A program made the position numbers and the translations under genes. From Saccharum officinarum (Eukaryota; Streptophyta; Magnoliopsida; Poales; Poaceae): a DNA stretch of 64,000 bases. Under the pieces are notes generated by a model. That model did not search any database. It was not told where the DNA came from and was given only the letters and a program-made list of their open reading frames with translations. The stretch spans positions 19,583,063 to 19,647,062 of the forward strand of contig CM036179.1 of NCBI GenBank assembly GCA_020631735.1. The letters are read 5' to 3'. Of the stretch, positions 33,583 through 45,831 are shown one piece after another; position 1 is the stretch's first letter; the number at the start of each line of letters is the position of its first letter.

Positions 33583-34559
33583 CTACTCCTTGGGGCCGTC
33601 GTCGAGGTCGGAGGCGTCACCATCGCTACCATCAGTAGCGGCGTCGTCGTTGACGTCCATCTGGGCGGCGTCCGGAGGAGCATACAGGCCTATCCTGTTG
33701 TAGAGGGCATGGAACTCTTCATGCAGGTTGGCATTATACCCTTCTAGCTCCTCGACCCTTTGCCTGAGAAGGTCCCTCTCGTTCCAGGCTTCATTCCTTT
33801 CCTGCACTAGCTGTCCCTTCATGCGGTCTGCATTTCTGTTGGCCTGAGTCAACGTCTGTACCCGCTGCATGGCACTCTCACCTCTCTCTCGAGAGCCCGG
33901 TCTCGCTGTAAGCTCATGTCGGCCAACTGCTCCTGCAAGCTAGCTATAGCACGTGCTTGCTTCTTCTTCTGCTTTCTTGCTTCAAGCCGATCATTACCTC
34001 TCAGACCGGTCAAGGTCCAATAGGTATTCTCAAGACCATGGTATGCTTTGATGGCTGCATACATGGCACTCATCGTGTGGTTGTCGCTAGCCTGTCCTTC
34101 ACTTGGGCCTCTAACCAAGGCACTTCCTTGCGGTTGCACCCAAATGGCATCACGAGGATCATCTCTCGGGAAAGTACCCGCCAAAGCTGCTGCCAACTCA
34201 TTAGGAAACCTGCTCATTATGTCTCGGATGACGTGAAAGGTTGCACCCTCTGCACCCTCAACTGGAGTGCGTCCTTCAAACTCCAAATGCCAACCAGCCC
34301 ATTCTGGCGCATCACCAAGGGCAGGGACGGTGATTTCCACTATTGCAAGTCCATCCTCAGCTAGCTGGTTCTCATTCCAAGAGTACACCGGCTCTTGACC
34401 CTCTGGGTACCCCACATCATGGAGCACTCTCCAAAGCAAGGTGGGCATGCCAAACTCACTTAGAAAAGTGTCCGTGCTGCGGCGTTCCCGCGGGGCCATC
34501 TGGTGACGTGGTGCTCTTCCACCAGTGGACTTACGGGCAGTCTTCTTCGTGCGGGCCAT
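33583..34559 (-). pseudogene. Histone H3 tail-mimic ORF, copy B, frameshifted
   Basis: The N-terminal tail is identical to copy A (ARTKKTARKSTGGRAPR). A 2-bp CT expansion (ctctctctcgagag against ctctctcgagag, near 33885-33893) shifts the frame within the coiled coil after RDRALER; the true continuation stays open in the other frame (33870-33583). An in-frame ATG nine bases upstream (34568) would add Met-Leu-Gln before MARTKK; copy A has GTG there. Substitutions include D-to-N in the acidic tail and G-to-R near NGIGPYA. If A and B are alleles, this is a loss-of-function allele. Confidence 0.85.
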
Positions 34560-35349
34560 CTGTAGCATAAGTTTTTAAATTACCCGGTGAGAACATATTT
34601 TAAGTTGATGTCACTTTTATCAAACTGGGATAATCCTTTTATAAGGGAAGGAATGCAGGTTATGAATACAATGCTCAGGCAGTATGATGCATGCGCGAGT
34701 CTTACGTTCTCACAAACTTAGAAAATAAAGACATCTAACGATGAATTCGGTGGCATACAATGATCTCTCATATACATAACTAATTTGATCTACACGATAA
34801 ACGCTGTTATGTACCTGCAGAAAATTCATTTCAGCCCATTCCCCATGAATGCATGAAAGCAGTAAATCTACCTACACGCTCTACACGAATCCCCAGATGC
34901 GTGTACAACGGTAGTAACTACCCAAACACATCGTCCTATTGACGGCATCGCCTCAACGGACGGAACACCCACACATGCGATACTTTCATAAAAACATGTG
35001 TACAACATGTAATTATTCTAGTATCATATAAAACACTCTCCCTAGATCGGCGGTGTATCCGATCATGCTTTTACAGCTCACACTTACCAAAGCGTAGAGG
35101 TAACTGATCCATACATTACCACTCAATTAAGTGACACTCATACAATATCACACCGTATGAGCAACGAAAGAGAAATATGGTGCAAGAACCCCAAGTTAGT
35201 ACTTAAATAGCCACCTAGAGTCCTTAACTAGGCATACAGGATATGACCACTGGCACACCTTTAGTTTTAAAATCACACTTTTTAAATAGAATTTTATTTT
35301 AAATACACTTATGAACAGTAATCACGCTAAACCATGCTCCGATGCCAGC
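34560..35349 (-). promoter_or_regulatory. Tekay B leader with PBS and splice donor
   Basis: Homologous to 19274-20063. The GTAAGT donor is conserved at 35087-35082, as is the CTACAG acceptor-like site before the ORF. PBS-like TGGCATCGGAGCATGG abuts the LTR at 35350. Confidence 0.5.
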
Positions 35350-38300
35350 TGTAACAGAACCGCCTAATTATACGAAATTAAGTAGGAAAATCATCCAACG
35401 GAAGGACAATTCAACAAACTTAAGCCCGTCCGTGAAATCTCGACGGATTTCAAACCATTTCACATAACAGCCAAGATCGTACTAAGTTCAGCGGTCACCA
35501 TCATAAGTTACATGAAAGTTCGCGGCATAAAATACATCGGAGTTTAAACATAGTTATTACAAACCAGGTTTGAATAAAAGTAGCGGAAGCGGTAGTTCAA
35601 ATCACGCACACACACAACATTTTGGAATAAAGTGCCAGCTTGTGATCATCTCCAGCAAAAGCATCAGACGAGAAGTAACGAATGACCATTGCCCATGCTC
35701 CTATGCTTCGTCCATTGCAGGATAGAGACAGTTGATACAATAGCCATAGTATATCTGTCCATCTGCAACAAGTGGGAACAAAGCCCTGAGTACAAGAAGG
35801 TACTCAGCTAGACTTACCCGTCATAAACCAGAAATAAGAGACACCAAGAAATCATGATAGGCTTTCTGGTGGGATAGCTGACTTATTTGCAAAAGGCATT
35901 TTTAGTATTTAGGAAAACCTTTACAAAAGCTTTGCATCAAGTTAAATCTTTATTAACCTATCAACTACATTTGCACCTATACTAAAGTAACATGTAATTA
36001 AACAGGTAATGATAACTAATGATCATTAACAACTTCCATTATGTCATAATTCATATAACTGTCCAAGTGTTCCATCAATATTACTATGATGAAGTAGCTC
36101 AAGTCAAGTGTTCACTATCCAGTGAACGATGGCGATTCGAATCGATTATTAACCAGTTGGTAAGTTATTCCTCACACAAACCTCACTCACCCGCTAAAGT
36201 GAGGTGTTGGTCACCGAGTCAACCATTCAGGTAAAGTCGCGAGCTTGCCAGGAACCACTTGTACCCGGGAGCCGCCTGACTGCTCTTTGGCCTTATCATC
36301 GCGCCCCCGTATCCTGCCACTACTGCTCCGGTACAGTGCATTGCGGGCAATTCACTCGGCCCGAATAATCTCCCAGTTTATCCGGCCAGCTAAATGTGAG
36401 GCATGCGTTCAACATGACCCGAGGGACAACAACGGACGATCCTTAATCGACACAGACGGAAAACACTACAGTCCAAAACCCTGCAAGTTTCCGCCCGGTC
36501 TCAATTTCATTTCACACTTAGTTATACCATGACTTCATAGTCAACCAAACAGATCCAGGTAACCACCTATAACTCGCAGGTGACAGGAAATCACCCGACT
36601 TCTACCGGTCTAAGTCTGCTAAGCATTGACTGGACTGTGGATACCAGGGTAACAAGGATATGGTATAACAAAGGTAAGCAAGGTATAATGTAGCAACGTT
36701 TGCAGACAACTCCTAAACGTAATGCATCAACTTAAGTAAAGTTACTAATAAATTATTTGCAAACCGAGAGAGAAATGCTCCGGGGCTTACCTCTCTCGAA
36801 GGAACTCGGACGGTGATCGGGGCACTTCGGGAGATCTTCACTGACCTCTTCTTCGGCTTCTGTCACCTCCTGCTGCTGCACCTCGATCTGCTCCTCTGGC
36901 TCCTCGGGCAAGACGACTGGGTTCTCGGTTTGTGATCCTGTATGATGCAATGCATGTAAGTGATTATGCAAGTATGCATCGAAGGAGATGAATGCAATGA
37001 ATATGTTGAAAATGCAAGGTAGTCAACATTATCCAAGAAACTGTACACTACAAGCGCATGTCATCTACTGCATTCTTTTCTACTACTATTATGTTAAGTT
37101 AACCTATCTTATGAAATGCTTCAAAGATACACCAAAGCTTTACTAATTTCTTAATCACACTTAAAGCAACACTTGCTTAAACCCTAAGTAATAATAATAG
37201 GTTTGAATAGCAACATATATTTCTGATGCTCCTAAAATTCTAAGAAAATTACAGTACTACTCTAAATAGACTACCATAAAAATTTCATGGCATTTGGATA
37301 AGTAAACTATCCTACACAAAAATGACAAGCTATGGCATAAAAATGAGCATGAAATTACTTTGTACTATGAAAAGTGTCAAACAACAGAATTAATATTTTT
37401 CCTAGGTTCTTCATAGCATACTATGACTGTACAAAAATTATCACATGCATGTTTTATACAAAGTTTGCTCTCTAGCAAAAATAACAAAAATCAGCCATTA
37501 AAGGTACTTGAACTACTTCTCCAAAGTTTTCCATAGCACATGCATGAAACATATTTTTTCTAGTAAGTACATGATATATGAAGATTAACAAAATTAAAAA
37601 TCATATTTTTCTGATAAATATAGGATTTACTAGCTATTTTACAAGATATCAGCAATATTAAGAATTAATTAAAGCTCTATAGAAAAGTATCACAAATATG
37701 ACATGAAATATTTTTAGATTGTAGATCTGGTTCCAATGAGTTCATAGAAATTTATTTCACAATTTTTGGAGCACAAATGAATACAAAAACATTTTCCACA
37801 ACATCCTTTATTATGAATAATAAAAGAAAACAGAAAACAAATTTTATTTTTAAAACTGGGCCGGCCCGGGGAAGTAAACCGGCCCGCGGCCGTTTTCGGC
37901 CTGAGTCACGCGCGTGGGGGAAACGAGCGAGCAGGCCCGCTTGGAGGCGCGGCCCACAGGGCGGTGGCCCAATGAAGCCGACGGGGAGGAACAGAGGGCG
38001 GCCTCGCCGGCGCTCTAGACCGCGACGACGTGGCGGTGGCCGACGGCCAACGGCCGCTTCCGTGCCCGAGCGAGCAAGGCGAGGCGCGCAACACTATCGC
38101 GGGGACATGGTGAACATCGTCGAGCAGTTCGAGAGAGATGGGGAGGAGCGGAGGCGACGGTGGCCGGAGCGCAAGCGCGGCGGCTCCGTCACGGTGGCGC
38201 GGCGAGGAAGCCAAATTGGTTTCCTACCGGAGTGAGCAAGGCGATGGTGGCGCTCGTTCGGAGGAGTCAAGGGAGTGGCGAAGCTTGGTGCAAGACGAAT

Positions 38301-39204
38301 TTGGTCGCGGTGGAGGGTCGACGTCGGAACGGGGGAGCGGAGGTGGAGCTCCCAGCGGTGAGCCGCTCGCCCGCTCGGTTTTGGAGAGGGGAAGTGGATG
38401 ACGAGCGGGAGTGCGAGTGAGGGGGCGAGGAGGATTCGGGCAGGCGCACTTGAGCGCGCTCGAGCTGGCAGGAGGGCAGAGCGGAGGCGACGCGCGGCGG
38501 CTCCAACGGCGCATGAACGCCACGCGGTGGGAGCTCTCTACCACGGTGAATAGCGAGGCGCGGGGCGAGCGGGAAGAGGAGGAGCGGCGCGGAGGCAGGC
38601 CGGGCCGAGCGGACGCGGGCCGGGCTGAGGCGGCAGCTGCGGCGCGCGCGCGCGCGGGGTGGAGCTGGGCTGCTTCCAGCAGCAGGCCGAAAGTGTGGCG
38701 GCGGCCCGTTTATGTTAGAAATTGAATTTCCATTTTCATATTTTCAAATAATTTCAAATAATCGTTTTCAAATCTCATTTTGAGCAAGAAAAGGACCTTT
38801 TCTGAAAATGACCCAGAAACAAAAGTTGCTTAGAATTTAATTCTCTACAACTTTGCTTTTAAGACCAAAGTCCAAATCTGGATAGATTTTGATTTTTAGA
38901 ATAAAAGCTAATTTAGAGAGGATTTTTGAATACTTTCAAATACATTTTTAAAACAAATCTTTGACAACACTTTGAGTGATTTAGTGGCTCCAAAAATTTT
39001 CCATATCATTCTAAGTGATATGAAATTTATAGTTGCACAAATTTGATGGAATGTGATTAGCACATTAATATATTACATCTCAAATACCACTTTCTAAGCT
39101 TTTATTTCACTCAACTTATAATATTAACATGTATGATTATGATGATATGAAATGCCATGCATATGATTGCCATGCAAATGCTTGCGTAACACCGGAGTGT
39201 TACA
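35350..39204 (-). repeat. Tekay B 5' LTR (3855 bp)
   Basis: Homologous to 20064-23917, ending ggagtgttaca at 39204, directly followed by the CCTCT target duplication and resumed SIRE sequence. Confidence 0.9.
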
Positions 39205-39674
39205 CCTCTAACTAAGTTATGCTTTAAAAGATTGTTCAATTGTTTCATTCCAACATGACCAAGCCTTCTATACCACAACCATCCCATACTAGATTTGCTA
39301 AACAAGCATGATGTCAATTGTGTCTCACTATCATTAAAGTCAACCAAGTATAATCTACCATGTCCAAATCCTTTGAATATCAAGTTTGATCCATCAACAC
39401 TTATGACTTCAACATCATCACTACCAAATATGCACTTGAAGCCAAGATCACAAAGTTGTGCCACCGATAAAAGATTGAAATCCAAGCTCTCAACTAGCAA
39501 CACATTAGAAATGCTCATGTCATTTGAGATAGCAATTTTACCAAGCCTCTTGACCTTTTCTTTCTTGTTGTTGCCGAAAGTGATAGCATCAAAACCACCA
39601 TTTTGACTTGTATCAATTGATTTGAACATACAAGAGTCTCCGGTCATATGTTGAGTGCACCCACTATCAAGCAC
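39205..39674 (-). pseudogene. SIRE copia protease and pre-integrase segment
   Basis: Reads MLDSGCTQHMTGD (aspartic protease active site DSG), SISNVLLVESLDFNLLSVAQLC and WYRRLGHVGMKQLNNLLKHNLVRG (GAG-pre-integrase HHCC region), then is cut by the Tekay LTR. The polyprotein continues at 9527 with LKDVTFEKDKPCSAC. Codons beyond 39204 in this frame are LTR sequence. The protease core looks intact; the element as a whole is dead. Confidence 0.9.
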
Positions 39675-39717
39675 CCAATGCCTTCCTCCGGCTTTGTAAT
39701 TGACCTACAAGACAAGA

Positions 39718-41788
39718 TCAATTCTTTTTAGTTGCCCAAACTTGTTTGGGTCCTCTAAGGTTAGTGACTAAGCTCTTTGGTACCCAAATGACTTTCTTCT
39801 TTGAGCCCATCCATGTTGCACCAATGAACTTTGCATGAACACCATTAGTACCCTTGGTAAGCATATAGAAAGAATCAAACTTAATTGAGAATACATTAGC
39901 ATTTGATTTCTTGTTCATGCAATGTTGTTCTATGTGACCAACTTGCTTACAACTTTTATAATAGCTACCATTGTTCTTCACAAAACGAGTCTTGTGAGGA
40001 GCAAAAGCGGCCTTGTCTTTCTTGGGGTTATAGCTCAATCCCTCTTTGTAGAGAGAGGCTCTTTGGCTACCCAAGCACATAAGCAAGTGGTCCTCACCAC
40101 CATAAGCCTTAGCTAAGGTGTGATTGAGCTCTTTTACCTCATTCTTGAGATTTTCATTCTCAACTATAAGTGTGGAGTCACAAGTGAAACCATCACTACT
40201 AGATGAGGATGATGTAGATGCGCTACATGAAGGGTTAGTAGGAGCAACAACAATAGGCTTATGAAAAGTTTCATCAATTATATCACATGATATACCTATG
40301 TTGCAAGTTTTAGCTTTCTCAACATTAGTTGGCATGTTTTCACATTTTTCAACTAGAGAGGAATGAGCTCCTTCAAGCTTAGTGTGAGACTTTTGAAGCT
40401 TCTTATGGTCTACCTTTAGACTCTCATAAGATGCTCTAAGCTCATCAAGTTCTTGCATAAGGTTTTTCTTTTCCTTAAGCAAGCCCTTGCACTCCTTTCT
40501 AGATTCTTTAAAATGTTGAGTACAATCTTCTAGCATAGTGATTAGTTCATCTTTAGTGAATTCTTCTTCATCACTATCACTATCACTAGCATTATCATGA
40601 TCACTCTCATCGTCGGATGATACCTTAGCGGCCTTAGCAGTATGATGGAGTGTCGAAGAGGGAGACCTTCTCTTGGATGGCAATGCTAGCATGTCCCTTC
40701 TTCTTGCTCTTGTTGTCATCCTCATCATCACTTGAGGAATCATCACTATCCCATGTAGCAACATGAGAATCATTCTTCTTCTTATAAGAGCTCTCCTTCT
40801 TCTCTAGCTTCTTCTTTTGCTTCTTCCTCTTTTTCTTGATAGCATCTTCATCATCACTATCATAAGGACACTTTGCAATGAGATGATCCTTGCTATGGCA
40901 TCTAAAACATCTCATGGTATGATCATTCTTCTTGGATGAGTTCTTCCTCCTTCTTGCACGAAAGACCTTCTTCTTCATGAATTTTCCAAATTGGTTGACA
41001 AAAAGAGCCATCTTCTCATCAATGTCATCACTATCACAAGAGCTTAAGTCTTCATCACTTGATGATTCAATCTTGGATTTGTCCTTGGATGTGGTGGCTT
41101 TGAATGCCATACTCTTCTTTTTCTCATCATCCTTCTCACTTTCCTTCTTCTTCTTTTTGACCAACTCCTCTTTCTCATCATCTTCTCTATATGAATTATC
41201 GGTCATCACTTCTTGGAATATTTGTTGAGGAGTTGAATCCTTCAATGTAGTCCTCACTAGCACGGTGATCAATGTATCAAATCTCTTGGGCAAGCTTCTC
41301 AAGAACTTCATAGAGAATTGGTTGTCCTTGACCTCCTCACCAACTGCCTTGAGCTCATTGACAATGACTTGCAATCGATGAAACATTTCTGGTACACTCT
41401 CATCTTCTTGCATCTTGAAGCTAGAAAACTTTTCTTGCAAGATATATGCTTTAGTGGTCTTTGTGCCTTTGGTGCCCTCAAAAGTTTCTTCTAGCTTGGC
41501 CCAAGCATCATGTGCAACTTCTATGTTCTTCACTTGCTCAAATATCTTGTCATCTAATGCCTCATGAAGAGCGCTAATAGCAATGTCATTGCATTGGAGC
41601 TTCTTCTCTTCTACCGGTGTAGGTGCTTCCAGATTAGCAACCTTAAATTTTGTTTCGGTGACCTTCCACACTTCTCTATTGATTGACTTGAGGTGTGCAG
41701 TCATCTTAACCTTCCAATATGTATAATTTGTGCCATCAAAGTGAGGTGCCTTCTTGGTGTTGTTGATGTGCAAGCTTAATTGAGCCAT
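39718..41788 (-). pseudogene. SIRE copia gag, frameshifted
   Basis: 41788-40634: Met-AQLSLHINNTKKAPHFDG with the UBN2-type gag (YTYWKVKMTAHLKSINREVW, FHRLQVIVNELKAVGEEV), Lys/Glu-rich linkers and zinc knuckle CFRCHSKDHLIAKC. The frame then shifts near 40634-40773. The second part (40773-39718) carries a coiled coil (CTQHFKESRKECKGLLKEKK…) and a second knuckle in which one Cys is lost (SYYKSCKQVGHIEQHC). It stops before the protease segment. Large coiled-coil gags are typical of SIRE/Maximus elements. The frameshift and the lost Cys show decay. Confidence 0.88.
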
Positions 41789-41833
41789 AACTTTTTCATC
41801 ATAGGTTGTTAAGCCTCAAATAAACGGTGTCTC

Positions 41834-41846
41834 GGCTCAGATACCA
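41834..41846 (-). other. SIRE primer-binding site
   Basis: Minus sense TGGTATCTGAGCC, close to the tRNA-Met-type site TGGTATCAGAGC, two bases from the LTR end TTACA. Confidence 0.75.
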
Positions 41847-42704
41847 CTTGTAAGGTCCAAATAGGCTAGAGGGGGGTGAATAGCCTAATTAAAACTTCTA
41901 CAATAAATACTTAACCACAAGTTAGTACGAAAGGTGGCGAAGCAAAAGCACTAGCTCTAACTAATTAAGCAAGCCACCTACACAAGTCTAGACAAGGCTA
42001 TCCACTAAACACAACAACAACTACAAGCTAGAAACAAGAAGTAATACGAGAGAAGAGCTTCGAGAGATTATACCGCCCTGTAGAGATGAGAAGTACCAAT
42101 CAATCAATAACACAAGAGAAATCCTCAGGAAGAGAATGACACAAGAATTTATCCCGAGGTTTACTTGCTTCCCGGCAAGCTACTCTCCATTGTGGCGATA
42201 CACCCACTTGTTGGTTCGCGAGCTAATCGACTATCAAGAGTTGAGCCCTCGGTGGGCGCCGCACAACCGCACACAAGATGGGGATCCTCCAAGCCACGAG
42301 CTCCACTAGAGTATCCAATTCGTGAACTCCCACGGGGAAGGATCAAGAACCCCTTACAACACTTGGTGAGGGCTCCAACAATCTCCAATTGCGAGCTCAA
42401 TCACCTCCGCTGCTCCAAGCCATCTACCGTGTCGGGAAACATGGAAGAGTAACAAGAAATCCACAGCAACTCGAAGATCAAGTGCCTCTAGAATGCAACT
42501 CTCAATCAATGCACTTGAATCTCACTCAATCTCACTCAAGATGTGCAACTAAGCAAAGAGATGAGTGGAGGGGTTGTTCTCTAGCTCAAAGGATGTCTCT
42601 AGGTCTCAAAATGTGCAAGAGATACCCTCAAACCCCGGCCAACATCTATTTATAACGAAGGAGTATGCAGCTAGCCGTTAGGAACTTAAACAGCCAAAAT
42701 CGCG

Positions 42705-43095
42705 CTGACCGGACACGATGGTCATACTGACCGGACGCGTCGGTCGCGCAACGGCTAATTTCCGAAGCACCGACCGGACACGCTGGTCGCGCAGACCGGA
42801 CACGCTGGGTGCGACCGGACACGCTGGTCCCGCAACTAACCGGACACGCTGGTCAAGCCTGAGTAGCGCACAACGAAACAGCGACCGAACGCGCTATAGA
42901 ACTGACCGGACGCCACAGTGCCAGCGTCCGGTTAGAGTCCAGTAAGCACCCTGAACGACCGGACGTGTCCGGTCGACAGTGACCGGATGCGCTGCATGTC
43001 CGATCATCAACCTAAAACACACGCAGACACTGAACGCTGACCGGACGCGTCTGGTCATATAGAGACCGCGTCCGGTCCAGCGTCCGGTCACCTCT
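42705..43095. repeat. CpG-rich degenerate repeat cluster in the SIRE LTR
   Basis: Many copies of a 12-17 bp unit of the type gaccggacacgctggtc and its inverse gcgtccggt, mixed in both orientations. The related solo LTR has an analogous cluster at about 50830-51290. Palindrome-rich CpG islands in the LTR are a known Sirevirus trait. Confidence 0.7.
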
Positions 43096-43660
43096 GTGAC
43101 CTCCGTTCGCCTCCGTTTCTTTTCCGACTTCCGGCGCAGTAGAAAATAGGCATTTCACTTCCCCAAAAAGTGTCGAATCCCACCTCGCAAGCTCGGCGGG
43201 AGGGAGAGAGGAACCCAAACCCCTCTCTACCGCTTAAACTCCACCGCCTTCGCAAATGTGCTAACACCACCAAGTGTACACCACCATGTGCATGTGTGTT
43301 AGCATTTCACAATCATTTTTTCAAGACGTTATGTTAGCTCTTTTACTAGATCCTAATGCATATGCTCAAGATAATGATCTAGTGGCACTTGATTCCCGAG
43401 CTAACCGTGATTGCCCCTCTTGATAGTCGGCTATGTATCCTAAACCCGTTCAATCACTTCTCTACTCATCTTAGACCGGCAAAAGGAAAACCCCTATGGT
43501 TATACCTTTGCCTTGCGCTCTTAGATCCTTCTCCTACACTTGATCATCATGTCCTTCATATTATGTGCATCTCCACCATGATCATCATTTCATGTCCATG
43601 CACCATCTCTTTGTGATCTTGTGGCCACCACTCCTTGTCACATGCACCTTCATCACATGT

Positions 43661-44083
43661 TGTTATGACCGGCATCAAGTATGCCAGGAGGAGGCCCACT
43701 AGTGGCTAGGTGGCGCAGGAGCTAGGGGGCTAAAAGCCCATATTTATCTTTAATTGTTTAATTTCCATAATTATTAGAACAATTAGTCATATATAGGAGT
43801 TGTAATACCCGTGGACAGAATTAAGCAAGAGTATCATATTACTCGGCTTCCCTCAGGGAGCCGGGAGTCCCCCAAACCCTAGCCGCCACCTTTCTACCTC
43901 TCTCGCCGATATGAACAGTACCCGTGGCAATGTAGCGCGTGGGTACTGTAGCTCCGCCGCCGCTTCCCTGTCTCTCTTGTGCGACCACGACGCCTCGCCG
44001 CCGCACGACGTTCAAGCCCCAACCACCGATCTCTCACAGCTACAATCTCCGTTCGACAAGGCACAGGGCGCAGTTGCCTATCA
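43661..44083 (+). repeat. Left LTR of the chromovirus derivative
   Basis: 423 bp, starts tgttatgaccggcatcaag and ends agttgcctatca. A dozen or more differences from the right LTR were seen by eye, so the insertion is not very recent. Confidence 0.88.
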
Positions 44084-44214
44084 ACCTGGTATCGGCGATC
44101 TCGGGTTCGATGTCGCTTCCGTTGCCCACCACCTCCTCCACACCACCGCTTGTGCCCTCCACCTCTGTTTCGCTGCCATCCACCTCCTCGCCGCTGCCAA
44201 CTACCATCAGCGCC

Positions 44215-45831
44215 ATGATTCCATCGTCCTCGATGCCTCTCGGATCCGCCGGAACATCCGCTACCACCGGCGGGCCAGCTGTCCTCACGCCCGCAGAGGT
44301 AACACATGCCATCCTCGAGCTGAGCCGCGCGGTGGGCAATCTGAGCAGTTCGGTTGGTCAGATCCGCACCTTCCTGGGAGGATCAAATCATGTGCAGCCG
44401 CCTCCCCATCCGCAACTCCCACCACGACCGCCGTAGCAACTACCGCCGCCGCCGCCGCCGTCCCCCGCGGTCGCGACGTCCGGGGTGGCGTCCCACTACG
44501 GCCTACCGTCTGACGTGCACGGCTCGTCTTCACGGCCATCCATGCCGATCCCGTCGGGCGGGGTGCCGATCCAACAAATTTAGTTTCCGCACTCTGCGTC
44601 CCCACTATCGCCCGGGCTGTTCGCGGCACCGCCGGCCTATTCATCCTCCACGACGCAGCCATGGCTCCCACCACCACCGCCATCCACCAGTGTCGGGTCC
44701 TCCTACGGGGGTGCTCCAACCCCGGGGGTCCTCTATGGTGGCACCGATGGGCCGCTGTTCCACGGCAGCAGCATGTCGTCACCCTACACTTCAGCGGCGC
44801 TCGTCCCCGATGGAGGGGGGCCTGCCTACGGGGGCGTCCTAGATTATACTGGCGGCTCATCATATTATGGTAGCCAGCCGCCATTCGGCGCCTCCAACTA
44901 TGGCCACCAGGGTGGCTAGCCATCGTTCGGTTATGATTCGCAGGCCAAGTTCTACAAGCTTGAGTTTCTGACATACGACGGCACCGTCGATCCGCTGAAT
45001 TGGTTGAACCAGTGCGACCAGTTCTTTCGCGGTCAGCGCACGCCGGCGGCCAACCATACCTGGCTTGCGTCCTACCATCTCCGCGGGGGCGCGCAGACCT
45101 GGTACTACGCCTTGGAGCACGATGAAGGCATGCCGTCGTGGGAGCGTTTCCGCGACTTATGTCGCCTTCGCTTTGGGCCGCCGCTTCATGGCAGTTGGTT
45201 GGCTGAGCTCGGGCGACTGTCGTTCGCCATGACTGTCCAGGAGTTCACTGACCGCTTCCAAGCGCTCGCTTGTCATGCACCAGACGTCTCTACATGCCAG
45301 CGGGCCGAGCTCTTTATCAGCGGCTTACCGGAACACAACCGGGTCGATGTCGAGATCCACCGCCCGCAGGACCTGCAGACGGCGATGTACTACGCCCATG
45401 CATTTGAGCGGCGGGCGGCTGTGACTCCTCCAACGCTTCCTGCAGGCGCCGCCCGATCGGTCCAGCGGGCGGGCCTTCCAACGCCGCGCGCACCAGGAGC
45501 TGGGCCGGCTGCACCTCCTCCAGCAGCGGGAGCGGGCGCCCCGGGCGGCCGCGCTTTTCGGCGACTCACGCCTGCCGAGCAGCAAGAACGGCGCTGCCAG
45601 GGACTCTGCTATAATTGCGACGAGCTGTACACCCCAGGCCACGTGTGCCAGCGCCTCCTCTACTTGGCTGCTGACGACATCATCGAGGAAGCCACGCCGC
45701 CATTAGAGGACGTGGGCGCCCCAGCTCTGCAGGAGGACGATGCCGCCCTCGTGGCCACTGTCGCTAATGTCCTTGCGGTCTCCCTGCTACAACACTTCGT
45801 TCCACACGGCCCTGCGCGCCACGCCATTTGA
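44215..45831 (+). pseudogene. Chromovirus gag with zinc knuckle, three in-frame TAG stops
   Basis: One frame runs from ATG at 44215 and is interrupted by TAG at 44434, 44581 and 44917. It includes the gag core (FLTYDGTVDPLNWLNQCDQF, WYYALEHDEGMPSWERFRDL, LPEHNRVDVEIHRPQDLQTA) and a variant knuckle CYNCDELYTPGHVC. All three stops stand where Gln is plausible (P-Q-L, QI-Q-FPHSAS, GG-Q-PSFGY), each one transition from CAG. After about 45785 the frame runs into deleted-junction sequence and ends at 45831 without a protease. Confidence 0.85.

Larger units (their letters stand above)
24833..39204 (-). mobile_element. Tekay/Del chromovirus, copy B (allelic or duplicate version of A)
   Basis: Same structure and same SIRE insertion point as copy A: LTRs 24833-28706 and 35350-39204, gag-pol 33231-28702, H3-tail ORF 34559-33583 (frameshifted). 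LTR-specific markers pair 24833-28706 with 9533-13422, and 35350-39204 with 20064-23917, so A and B descend from one insertion. Right target duplication CCTCT at 39205-39209. Coding differences from A are mostly sense G-to-A or C-to-T. Confidence 0.88.

Noticed and set aside
9533..39204. Two independent Tekay insertions or a true tandem duplication
   Set aside because: Same insertion base, same target duplication, pairwise-matching LTR indels and a 100-N join make an unmerged overlap much more likely.
45004..45831. Host zinc-knuckle gene
   Set aside because: It lies between paired 423-bp LTRs with target duplication and matches chromovirus gag.
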